From: an uncultured Acetatifactor sp. | GTDB taxonomy: Bacteria > Bacillota > Clostridia > Lachnospirales > Lachnospiraceae | Length of the DNA: 64,000 nt | Direction of reading: 5' to 3' | Assembly (NCBI GenBank): GCA_910583845.1 | Contig: CAJUAB010000026.1 | Location: 3,313 to 67,312 of the forward strand | Shown here: in pieces, positions 24,372-31,943 of the stretch | Layout of the letters: each line of letters opens with the position of its first letter | Position numbering within the stretch: position 1 is the stretch's first letter | The notes under the pieces: generated by a model | Told to the model about the DNA's origin: nothing | What the model saw: the letters and a program-made list of their open reading frames with translations, nothing else | Database searches by the model: none | Translations under genes and position numbers: made by a program

Positions 24372-25646
24372 ATGAATATGGACAGCATCTGTGTGCAGGG
24401 CGGATATACGCCGGGCAACGGGGAGCCCCGTCAGATTCCCATTGTACAGAGTACTACATTTAAATATGATACAAGCGAAGATATGGGCAGGCTGTTTGAC
24501 TTAGAGGCCAGCGGCTATTTTTATACCCGGCTTCAGAACCCCACCAACGATTATGTGGCGGCGAAAATCTGTCAGATGGAGGGAGGAACGGCTGCCATGC
24601 TGACCAGCAGCGGTCAGGCGGCCACTTTCTACGCGCTGTTCAATATCTGCGGCGCGGGAGATCATATCGTGGCTTCCAGCAGTATCTACGGCGGCTCTTT
24701 TAATCTGATTTCCGTTACCATGAAGCGTATGGGCATCGAGACCACATTTGTGGACCCGGATGCATCCGAGGAGGAACTGAATGCGGCTTTTCAGCCCAAC
24801 ACAAAAGTCATGTTCGGAGAGACCATCGCCAACCCGGCCCTGACGGTGCTGGATATAGAAAAATTTGCAAGATGCGCCCACAGTCACGGAGTGCCGCTGG
24901 TGATTGACAATACCTTTGCCACTCCCGTCAACTGTCGTCCCTTTGAGTGGGGCGCGGATATCGTGACCCATTCTACCACGAAATATATGGATGGGCATGG
25001 CGCGGCGGTGGGCGGCTGTATTGTGGACAGCGGCAGGTTTGACTGGATGGCTCATGCGGATAAATTTCCGGGGTTATGTACTCCCGATGAGAGCTATCAT
25101 GGCATCACCTATGCGGAAAAGTTCGGTCAGGAGGGCGCTTTCATTACCAAATGTACGGCCCAGCTGATGCGGGACCTGGGTTCTATCCAGAGTCCTCAGC
25201 ATGCTTTTATCCTGAATCTGGGGCTGGAGAGCCTTCATGTGAGGATGCGGCGTCACTGTGAGAACGGTCAGGCGGTGGCGGAGTTTCTGGCGGCGCATCC
25301 CAAGGTGGCCTATGTGAACTACTGTGGGCTTCCCGGAGACAAATACTATGAACTGGCGCAGAAATATCTCCCCGGGGGAAGCTGCGGTGTGGTATCCTTC
25401 GGCTTAAAGGGCGGCAGGACGGCGGCCAGCACTTTTATGAAGAATCTGAAGATGGCGGCTATTGAGACCCATGTGGCGGATGCCCGGACCTGCTGTCTGA
25501 ATCCTGCGTCCAGTACCCATCGCCAGATGACGGACGAGCAGCTGCGGGAGGCCGGTGTACCTGCGGAGCTGGTTCGGATGAGCTGCGGTCTGGAGGATAA
25601 GGAGGATCTGATTGCCGATATTGCCCAGGCGCTGGAGAAGTGCTAG
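24372..25646 (+). CDS. metY: O-acetylhomoserine sulfhydrylase (MetY type)
   Basis: 424 residues. Cys/Met-metabolism PLP enzyme: SSGQAATFYALFNICGAGDH phosphate-binding region, DNTFATPVNCRPFEWGAD, and the Schiff-base lysine in VTHSTTKYMDGHG. The length and the C-terminal SSTHRQMTDEQLREAGV block fit MetY (O-acetylhomoserine plus sulfide or methanethiol to homocysteine or methionine) rather than the shorter MetB/MetC. AGGAGG is about 6 bases upstream of the ATG. It stands alone; no T-box or SAM leader was recognised upstream. Confidence 0.9.
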   Translation: MNMDSICVQGGYTPGNGEPRQIPIVQSTTFKYDTSEDMGRLFDLEASGYFYTRLQNPTNDYVAAKICQMEGGTAAMLTSSGQAATFYALFNICGAGDHIVASSSIYGGSFNLISVTMKRMGIETTFVDPDASEEELNAAFQPNTKVMFGETIANPALTVLDIEKFARCAHSHGVPLVIDNTFATPVNCRPFEWGADIVTHSTTKYMDGHGAAVGGCIVDSGRFDWMAHADKFPGLCTPDESYHGITYAEKFGQEGAFITKCTAQLMRDLGSIQSPQHAFILNLGLESLHVRMRRHCENGQAVAEFLAAHPKVAYVNYCGLPGDKYYELAQKYLPGGSCGVVSFGLKGGRTAASTFMKNLKMAAIETHVADARTCCLNPASSTHRQMTDEQLREAGVPAELVRMSCGLEDKEDLIADIAQALEKC

Positions 25647-25666
25647 AGCGTGTCTGAAAATGCTCC
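25646..25666 (-). repeat. Dispersed intergenic repeat, short minus copy
   Basis: GAGCGTGTCTGAAAATGCTC, the reverse complement of the GCATTTTCAAACACGCTC core of the copy at 26541-26587. It starts at the metY stop codon. Confidence 0.6.
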
Positions 25667-25671
25667 AGGTC

Positions 25672-25703
25672 ACAGATTTCAGAACAAATGTTCTGAAATC
25701 TGT
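25672..25703. terminator. Near-continuous palindrome after metY
   Basis: Arms ACAGATTTCAGAACA and TGTTCTGAAATCTGT: 15 bp perfect with a 2-base loop. It is a probable stem terminator or processing site, although no T run follows. Downstream to 26086 no gene is visible; a weaker hairpin with AATACAG/CTGTATT and T run lies at about 25732-25769. Confidence 0.55.
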
Positions 25704-26028
25704 TGCAATGCAGCGGAATATATGCTATGATCAATACAGTCGGATCTGACAGGTCTGGCTGTATTTTTCCTTATCATTCATACCGTTTCTTCTGTTTCCG
25801 GCTGCGCTGTGTACCCGCCATGTCTGAAAGTCGGGGGAAGGTTCCGGAAACGGAATACCGGGATTCCGGTTCGCAATCCGGCTCCGGAATTAGCCTGGCA
25901 GTAGATAGCCATTTTCCGGCAATTGTGATACTATTATGAATGAGTCCTGCGGTGGTAAGCCGCAAGGGGGATAAAGACAGCATTCGGGCGTGCTTACAAA
26001 AGCATTTCCGCCATCTGCGCGTCCCCGC

Positions 26029-26060
26029 GTCTGACGGAAAACATTTTTAAGCATGCCCTG
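26029..26060 (+). repeat. Dispersed intergenic repeat, degenerate copy
   Basis: TCTGACGGAAAACATTTTTA followed by AGCATGCCCTGG, aligned to the copy at 26541-26587, just upstream of the yqeY-like gene. Confidence 0.6.
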
Positions 26061-26086
26061 GAAATGCGGAAAGTGAGGAAAGAAAC

Positions 26087-26524
26087 ATGCAGTTTGAACA
26101 ATTACAGAAAGATATGATCGCCGCCATGAAGGAGCGGAACAAGGCGCGCAAGGATGCCATCTCCACGCTGGTATCCGCCGCTAAGAAGGTGGCCATTGAC
26201 GAGGGCACCAGGGACAATATCACGGAAGAGATTGTGGACAGAGTCATTCTGAAGGAGATCAAGACCGTAAAGGAGCAGCTGGATGCCTGCCCTGCCTCCC
26301 GGGAGGACCTGCTTGCGGAGTACCGGACCAGATACGATATTTTTCAGGAGTACGCTCCGAAAATGATGTCCGCTCAGGAGGTGGAGTCTTTTCTGACGGA
26401 AAAGTATGCTGATCTGCTGGCTCAGAAAAATAAGGGTCTGGTTATGAAGACGGTAATGCCGGAGCTTAAGGGGAAGGCGGACGGCAGCGTTATCAATCAG
26501 GTGGTGGCAAAACTCTGCCAGTAG
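26087..26524 (+). CDS. yqeY: GatB/YqeY-domain protein
   Basis: 145 residues, matching stand-alone YqeY: LQKDMIAAMKERNKARKDAI, TVKEQLDACPASREDLLAEY and a C-terminal MKTVMPELKGKADGSVINQV block resembling the tRNA-binding tail of GatB. A helical protein proposed to act in tRNA-related metabolism; exact role unknown. The start follows GTGAGGAAAGAAAC. The next gene is an RNA methyltransferase, compatible with RNA-related function, but a dispersed repeat separates them. Confidence 0.88.
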   Translation: MQFEQLQKDMIAAMKERNKARKDAISTLVSAAKKVAIDEGTRDNITEEIVDRVILKEIKTVKEQLDACPASREDLLAEYRTRYDIFQEYAPKMMSAQEVESFLTEKYADLLAQKNKGLVMKTVMPELKGKADGSVINQVVAKLCQ

Positions 26525-26540
26525 GGCCCGGATCTCCCAC

Positions 26541-26587
26541 AAATTGTGACGCACATCTGACGGAAAGCATTTTCAAACACGCTCTGG
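26541..26587 (+). repeat. Dispersed intergenic repeat, best copy
   Basis: About 47 bases: AAATTGTGACGCACATCTGA then CGGAAAGCATTTTCAAACAC then GCTCTGG. Related segments occur at 21480-21527, 26029-26060, 36733-36767 and, inverted, at 21365-21396 and 25646-25666. All lie between genes. Confidence 0.75.
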
Positions 26588-26625
26588 GCGCGCGGAGGAA
26601 GCAGGGACGCGGGGAAGAGGAACGA

Positions 26626-27537
26626 ATGCAATTGACAGAGATTCAAGATATTCATGATCCACAGCTGGATCTGTATGCCCGGCTTTCAGAGGGACAGCTT
26701 TTTCATTGCTTTGAGCCTGCCGGAGGGTTGTTCATCGCGGAGAGCTCCGTGATTATCCAGCGGGCTCTGGATGCCGGATACCGGCCCTTTTCCATGTTGG
26801 CGGAGCGTGGACTGGCAGAGGGGAAGGGCCGGGAAGTGATTGCCCGATGCGGGGATATTCCGGTTTATACGGCGGAGCGGGAGGTACTGGAGCAGATTAC
26901 AGGCTACGCGCTGACCAGGGGAATGCTCTGCGCCATGTATCGCAGGCCTCTTCCGGACGCGGCGCGTATATGCAGGGACGCCGCCCGTATTGTGGTTCTG
27001 GAAAATGTCATGAATCCCACCAATGTAGGCGCGATTTTCCGCAGCGCTGCCGCTCTTGGCATGGACGGGATACTGCTCACGCGGGGCAGCAGCGATCCGC
27101 TGTATCGCAGGGCTGTCCGGGTGGGAATGGGAACTGTGTTTCAGATTCCGTGGACTTTTTTGAATCTGCCCCGGGAGCAGGACGGCGGTCAGAGCCAGAC
27201 AGTCCGTTTCCTGCGGGATATGGGGTTCAGGACTGTCGCCATGGCCCTGTCGGAGGATTCCATATCCCTGGAGGACCCTGTATTACAGGCGCAGGAGCGT
27301 CTGGCCGTGGTGCTGGGCACAGAGGGGGACGGCCTTGCGGTGAATACCATTGCGGACTGTGACTATACCGTGCGGATTCCCATGGCTCACGGCGTGGATT
27401 CCCTGAATGTGGCCGCGGCCAGCGCTGTGGCCTTCTGGCAGCTGGGCAGACGGCAGCGCCCTAATAGTGGTACTTTTTCCTCTTTACAAGGAGAAAAAGC
27501 AGGGTCACCAGCACCGCCATTATCTCTGCCAGAATGA
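26626..27537 (+). CDS. TrmH/SpoU-family RNA 2'-O-methyltransferase
   Basis: 303 residues. The knotted SPOUT domain is clear: IVVLENVMNPTNVGAIFRSA, ALGMDGILLTRGSSDPLYRRA (motif 1), LAVVLGTEGDGLA (motif 2) and IPMAHGVDSLNVAAASAVAF (motif 3, knot). It transfers methyl from SAM to a ribose of tRNA or rRNA; the target cannot be read. The catalytic domain normally ends about where AVAFWQLGRR occurs; the last ~28 residues are an unusual Pro/Ser-rich tail encoded antisense to the end of the convergent MATE gene (77-base overlap). Confidence 0.9.
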   Translation: MQLTEIQDIHDPQLDLYARLSEGQLFHCFEPAGGLFIAESSVIIQRALDAGYRPFSMLAERGLAEGKGREVIARCGDIPVYTAEREVLEQITGYALTRGMLCAMYRRPLPDAARICRDAARIVVLENVMNPTNVGAIFRSAAALGMDGILLTRGSSDPLYRRAVRVGMGTVFQIPWTFLNLPREQDGGQSQTVRFLRDMGFRTVAMALSEDSISLEDPVLQAQERLAVVLGTEGDGLAVNTIADCDYTVRIPMAHGVDSLNVAAASAVAFWQLGRRQRPNSGTFSSLQGEKAGSPAPPLSLPE

Positions 27538-28786
27538 TGGAGAACCAGATCCCATCCAGCCCCCAGAAGAGCGGCAGGATGCAGACCGCGGCGATCTGGA
27601 ATACCAGCGTCCGCAGGAAAGCGATCATCGCGGAGGTCAGGCCGTCATTTAAGGCCGTAAAAAAGGAAGACCCCAGAATGGTTATGCCGGAGAACAAAAA
27701 GGAAAACGAAAATATTGCGAAAGCGTGGGCAGTCATGTCCAAAAGCCGCGCGTCATATCCCACAAACAGCAGGGACAGGGGCTTTCCCATGGCTTCCCCG
27801 GCAGCAAACATCAGGATGGAAGCCAGACCGATCAGCAGCAGGCTTTTCTTAAGCAGACTTTTCAGTTCCCCATGATTCTGAGCGCCGTAATGGTATCCCA
27901 CCACCGGTGCTGCTCCCACGGCATAGCCGATAAAGATAGCCTGGAAGATCATGCTCACATACATCAGTACGCCGTAGGCGGCGATGCCGTCCGCTCCCGC
28001 GTATTTCATCAGCTGCAAATTGTAGAGCATGCTTACCAGAGACATGGAGATATTGCTCATCAACTCGGAGGCACCGTTGCCGCAGGTTTTCAGCAGCGCT
28101 CCGGCGTCAAACCTGCATTTCACAAACTGTAGCAGACTGTTGTTTCTGCGGCCAAAGTAGAGCAGGGGGATGATTCCTCCCACAAGCTGGCTGAGGCAGG
28201 TTGCCGCCGCAGCCCCCACCAGCCCCCAGGAAAAGGCGGCCACAAACACAGCGTCCAGCACTATGTTGGTGACGCCTGCCGCCACTGTGATGCCCAGTCC
28301 CAGCCGGGGTTTTCCTGCCGTGGCAAAGAGGCACTGGAACTCGAACTGCAGAATATAGAAAGGCAGCGCGGGCAGGATGATTCTGCCGTAAAGGATGCTG
28401 TTTTCCAGCAGCACCCCTTCGGCTCCCATCAGGGAGGCCAGCGGACCAAGCAGGATAAAGCCCACGGCCGCCAGTGCCAGGCCGCAGAGCAGCGATACCC
28501 ATACGATCATGGAAAACAGTTCTTTGGCCTTTTGGGACTTACCTTCCCCCAAAGTTTTGGCAATCAGGGCGCTTCCGCCGGTTCCGAACATAAACCCCAC
28601 ACAGCCCAGGATCATCAGCAGCGGCATGATGAAGTTTACAGCGGCAAAGGGCGTCTTGCCCGCGAAGTTGGATACGAAGAAGCCGTCCACCACACCGTAG
28701 ATGGAAGTAAACACCATCATGATGATGGACGGAAATGTGTAGCGAAGCAGACGTTTGTAATCAAAATGGTCGGATAATTGTATCAT
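27461..28786 (-). CDS. MATE-family multidrug efflux transporter
   Basis: 441 residues, 12 transmembrane segments in two NorM-like halves. The N-terminal half has FPSIIMMVFTSIYGVVDGFF and VSNFAGKTPFAAVNF; the second half has YGVLMYVSMIFQAIFIGYAV and APVVGYHYGA. It exports cationic drugs using an ion gradient. The start overlaps the MarR stop codon (ATGA), so it is translated from a marR-mate transcript and is probably repressed by MarR. The C-terminus converges with the TrmH-type gene. Confidence 0.93.
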   Translation of the reverse strand: MIQLSDHFDYKRLLRYTFPSIIMMVFTSIYGVVDGFFVSNFAGKTPFAAVNFIMPLLMILGCVGFMFGTGGSALIAKTLGEGKSQKAKELFSMIVWVSLLCGLALAAVGFILLGPLASLMGAEGVLLENSILYGRIILPALPFYILQFEFQCLFATAGKPRLGLGITVAAGVTNIVLDAVFVAAFSWGLVGAAAATCLSQLVGGIIPLLYFGRRNNSLLQFVKCRFDAGALLKTCGNGASELMSNISMSLVSMLYNLQLMKYAGADGIAAYGVLMYVSMIFQAIFIGYAVGAAPVVGYHYGAQNHGELKSLLKKSLLLIGLASILMFAAGEAMGKPLSLLFVGYDARLLDMTAHAFAIFSFSFLFSGITILGSSFFTALNDGLTSAMIAFLRTLVFQIAAVCILPLFWGLDGIWFSIILAEIMAVLVTLLFLLVKRKKYHY

Positions 28787-29232
28787 GTTTCCTCTCCTAT
28801 TCTCAGGGCTTCCTCTTTGAGGGCACCCAGAAGTCTTTCGGTCAGTTCCAGATATTTTTCCACATCCTGAAGGGGCCAGGAGGCCAGTATGGTGTTTTCT
28901 GCCCGGTGTATTTTCAGGACGGTCCTCTGGGCCAGGCTTTTTCCGGCCTCTGTCAGAAATACTTTTTTGCTTTTGGAATCCGTTTTCTCCAGGTAGAGTA
29001 TGCCCTCTGCCTCCAGCTTGCGGATGGATGAATTGACAGTCTGCTTACTGAGGCCGGAAAGGTGACAGATCTCTGAGAGAAGCCGGCTTTCCCCTTCTTC
29101 ACAGATGGCGTACAGAATCATGGAGGCGCTGTCAGACAGGCCCAGTTTCAGCGACATCCTATGGTAGACAGCCTCCAGTTCTCCCCGCAGGAAGTTATAG
29201 CGTTTCAGTTTCTTTGAAATCGAGTGGTCCAT
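28783..29232 (-). CDS. MarR-family repressor
   Basis: 149 residues. Winged helix with LSEICHLSGLSKQTVNSSIR (recognition helix) and LEAEGILYLEKTDSKSKKVF (wing), and helical dimerisation ends. It lies immediately upstream of, and overlapping, the MATE gene, so it most likely controls that efflux pump and itself. AAGGAGA precedes the ATG. A 13-bp perfect palindrome 140 bases upstream (29371-29410) could be an operator, though it is equally close to the divergent lipoprotein gene. Confidence 0.9.
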   Translation of the reverse strand: MDHSISKKLKRYNFLRGELEAVYHRMSLKLGLSDSASMILYAICEEGESRLLSEICHLSGLSKQTVNSSIRKLEAEGILYLEKTDSKSKKVFLTEAGKSLAQRTVLKIHRAENTILASWPLQDVEKYLELTERLLGALKEEALRIGEET

Positions 29233-29370
29233 GATCGGTTCTCCTTCTCAGAACAGGTTCCCGGGCGATGTGGTCCCCCGTCTTGCCGGTAAAAGGCTTT
29301 CGGAGGACACCGGATAAAACAGTGTCAGTAAGTGACAGTGATCCCTGTGTGTATGCGGACGGTTTGATGG

Positions 29371-29410
29371 TCCGAAATCATACAATTACAGATTATAGTA
29401 TGATTTCGGA
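29371..29410. repeat. Perfect 13-bp inverted repeat between divergent genes
   Basis: TCCGAAATCATAC (29371-29383) and GTATGATTTCGGA (29398-29410) with a 14-base AT-rich loop. No T run follows. It is located 139 bases from marR and 108 bases from the lipoprotein gene. It may be an operator or an extruded-stem regulatory element. Confidence 0.6.
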
Positions 29411-29517
29411 CAAAAGTCAAGCAGAAACAGAATGGACCGGTGCTTATTTGCAGCAATATGAAAGAGCTCTGGCCGTATTGGTATAGAGGCTCTGAAAAGC
29501 GGAGTGAGGTAAGCAGA

Positions 29518-31773
29518 ATGAAAGAGGTATACAAGTGGTGGTTTTTAGGTGTCATCATTTTGTTGACAGGTTGTGGAAGAAATTCAGGCATTCAGAACTC
29601 TCCTGATATGGAGGCCAATGTTCCGTTTCTTTGCAACGAGGCGGAAACATACATGGCTGAGACCTGGGACGCCGGGATTACACCGGGGGATCAGCCGCTC
29701 TCCAACTCTTTTGTGTTGACGGAGGACATGCTGTATTATGTGAACAGGGCGGAGGGCTGGGAGCTTTGCGGGGCCGCTCTGTCGGAGCGGACAACGTCTC
29801 CGCAGCGGATCTTGCGGATGAAGGACGGCTGCATCGAGGCTGTCACGGCGGTAAACGGGGTGGAAGAAGAGCGCGTTCTGGTACTGGCGGGCAGGGACGG
29901 AACAGGCACCCCGTTTTTGGCCGCCTGTACGGCGGACGGAAATCAGCTGTGGAGCCAGCCTTGTGAAGATCAGGGGGAAGCGGCGTGGCGACTGGTTTCG
30001 GATGACAGCGGACATCTGTACATATTGTACAATGAGCAGGTGCTTTTGTTTGATCAGGATGGTGTTCTACAGGGAAGTGTATCCTGCCCGGGGGAAAGCT
30101 ATATTGATATGTGCGCTGTCCCGGGAGACAGTGTCTATGTGTCTTACAGGGACGGCCGGACGGAGCAGCCCATGCTGGCCCGGCTACAATATCAGGGGTG
30201 CAGGCTGGAGGGAGAGCAGCGCATATCCGGCAACGGATCTCTGTGGGCAGGGCGGGAGGGAAGTCTGCTGTTTCAGAACGGCAATGAGATTTATGCCTGT
30301 ATCCCGCAAAAGCAGGAGACAGAGAGGCTGTTGGACCTGGCGGCCTATGAGCTCACAGGAGAACAGCTGCGCGCTGTGCTAACGACTGCTTCCGGGGAGG
30401 TCGTGCTGGTCAGTTGGGAATTGCTTCAGTATGACAGTCCGGTGTGGGTTACCAGATTAAAGGAAGCGGCGGAGGGACAGCTGGCCGGGGATGGCAGGCG
30501 GATCATTACCTGGCTGATTGTCGGTGCCGATGTGACGGCCGAGGAGCAGATGGCAGTGTCGTTTAACCGACAGAGCAAGGACTATAAGGTGGTAGTGGAA
30601 CAGGTCTCCTTGGATGGATTGACTCTTTCCGCCGGCTCCACACAGTACGATCTCTATGAGGGTATATATATGTGCGTCAATACCCGGCTGCTGGCATCGA
30701 AGAGCGCAGATTTGATTTCCTTTAGTAATTATCAGGATATGGAGCGCTATCTTGTGAAGGGATATCTGGAAGATCTGACCCCCTATATCGCGGGTTCGGA
30801 ACGGATCAGGCGGGAGAACTATCTGGAACAGATGCTGGAATGCACTTCCGCAGGGGACGCGCTCTACAGTATTCCTCCCGATTTTTGTATAGATACCCTG
30901 ATGGGAAAGGCGTCGGAACTGGGAGCCGAGCCGGGATGGACGGTGGAGGAATTTCTGGACTGGCTCACGCTGCATCCGGACGCCGTGACCCAGGAGGGGA
31001 TGACCCGGGAAAGGGTGCTGGAGATCTGCCTGAAGGGAACGCTGGACGAGTATCTGAACCGGGAGACAGGTCGTTGCGATTTTGAGGGGGAAGCCTTTCG
31101 GAATTTGTTGCTGCAAATAAGGGGATTGACGACGGACGGCGCCGCCCACTGGGACGACTGGTGGGAGCAGCTGGAGGAGAGGCCGGCCCTGGAGCAGGGC
31201 TTTGTAAGCACCTTTGCACACTGTTACAGCTGGGAAAACATGTATGGCGAGCCGTTGGTATATAAGGGATATCCCAGCAGGGATGGCACTCCCTGTAATT
31301 ATTATATGGGAGGCGGGCTGGCCATTTTGTCCAGAAGCACCTGTAAGGAAGGGGCATATGCTTTCTGGGAGTTTTATCTGCTGGAAAGAACGAAAGTCCC
31401 GTTTAACGATTATAACTATTATACTGACAGGGAGGCATTTGCCAACAGCATGTTCCAGGCTGCGGATGAGCAGTGGGCTTATACCGAAGATGGCAAAATG
31501 ATGTTCCGCAAGCTGTCGGAGGCAGGGCCTCAAAGCGCGGAGGACGATGAAAGGGAGTGGATTTCCGCCATGAACGAAGAGCAGCGGGACAAACAGCTGG
31601 CCATGCTGGAGCATGTACAGATGGACTCTCTGGAAAACCAGGCCATACGCAATATGATTCAGGAGGAGGCATCCGCCTATTTTGCGGGAGTAAAGAATCT
31701 GGAAGACACCTGCCGGGTGATTCAGAGCAGGGTAGGGCTTTTTCTGGCGGAGAGGCTGGAATCATTTCCCTGA
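29518..31773 (+). CDS. Solute-binding-like lipoprotein with a propeller-like N-terminal region
   Basis: 751 residues from ATG 29518. Signal peptide WWFLGVIILLTGC with lipobox cysteine. Residues about 60-330 have repeated short strands with aromatic/Gly-Asp turns (GHLYILYNEQVLLFDQDGVL, DSVYVSYRDG) suggesting a beta-propeller. From about 345 the pattern is an extracellular solute-binding protein (AVSFNRQSKDYKVVVEQV, DLISFSNYQDMERYLVKGYL, EDLTPYIAGSE). No ABC permease is adjacent, so it may act as a sensor or use distant permeases. A full-length paralog lies at 58443-60749 with the same C-terminal block (IRNMIQEEASAYFAG versus ILNIINEEAAAYYYG). Confidence 0.75.
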   Translation: MKEVYKWWFLGVIILLTGCGRNSGIQNSPDMEANVPFLCNEAETYMAETWDAGITPGDQPLSNSFVLTEDMLYYVNRAEGWELCGAALSERTTSPQRILRMKDGCIEAVTAVNGVEEERVLVLAGRDGTGTPFLAACTADGNQLWSQPCEDQGEAAWRLVSDDSGHLYILYNEQVLLFDQDGVLQGSVSCPGESYIDMCAVPGDSVYVSYRDGRTEQPMLARLQYQGCRLEGEQRISGNGSLWAGREGSLLFQNGNEIYACIPQKQETERLLDLAAYELTGEQLRAVLTTASGEVVLVSWELLQYDSPVWVTRLKEAAEGQLAGDGRRIITWLIVGADVTAEEQMAVSFNRQSKDYKVVVEQVSLDGLTLSAGSTQYDLYEGIYMCVNTRLLASKSADLISFSNYQDMERYLVKGYLEDLTPYIAGSERIRRENYLEQMLECTSAGDALYSIPPDFCIDTLMGKASELGAEPGWTVEEFLDWLTLHPDAVTQEGMTRERVLEICLKGTLDEYLNRETGRCDFEGEAFRNLLLQIRGLTTDGAAHWDDWWEQLEERPALEQGFVSTFAHCYSWENMYGEPLVYKGYPSRDGTPCNYYMGGGLAILSRSTCKEGAYAFWEFYLLERTKVPFNDYNYYTDREAFANSMFQAADEQWAYTEDGKMMFRKLSEAGPQSAEDDEREWISAMNEEQRDKQLAMLEHVQMDSLENQAIRNMIQEEASAYFAGVKNLEDTCRVIQSRVGLFLAERLESFP

Positions 31774-31819
31774 CAGTTACTTTTGAAGCTGAGTCGGAAA
31801 ACAGGCATTCCTGGAGACA

Positions 31820-31854
31820 ACAATGGAATCCACACGGAAGGTGGATTCCATTGT
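31820..31854. terminator. Hairpin between convergent genes
   Basis: Perfect 14-bp arms ACAATGGAATCCAC and GTGGATTCCATTGT, 7-base loop. A second hairpin (TGTCCCGGCAG/CTGCCGGGACA, 31893-31929) follows. Together they separate the convergent lipoprotein and phosphorylase transcripts. T runs are lacking, so efficiency is uncertain. Confidence 0.55.
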
Positions 31855-31943
31855 CATAAAGTGCGCCCGGCGGCGTATGCCTCCAACGGGGCTGTCCCGG
31901 CAGGGACAGCGATAAGGACTGCCGGGACATACCTCCATATGGA

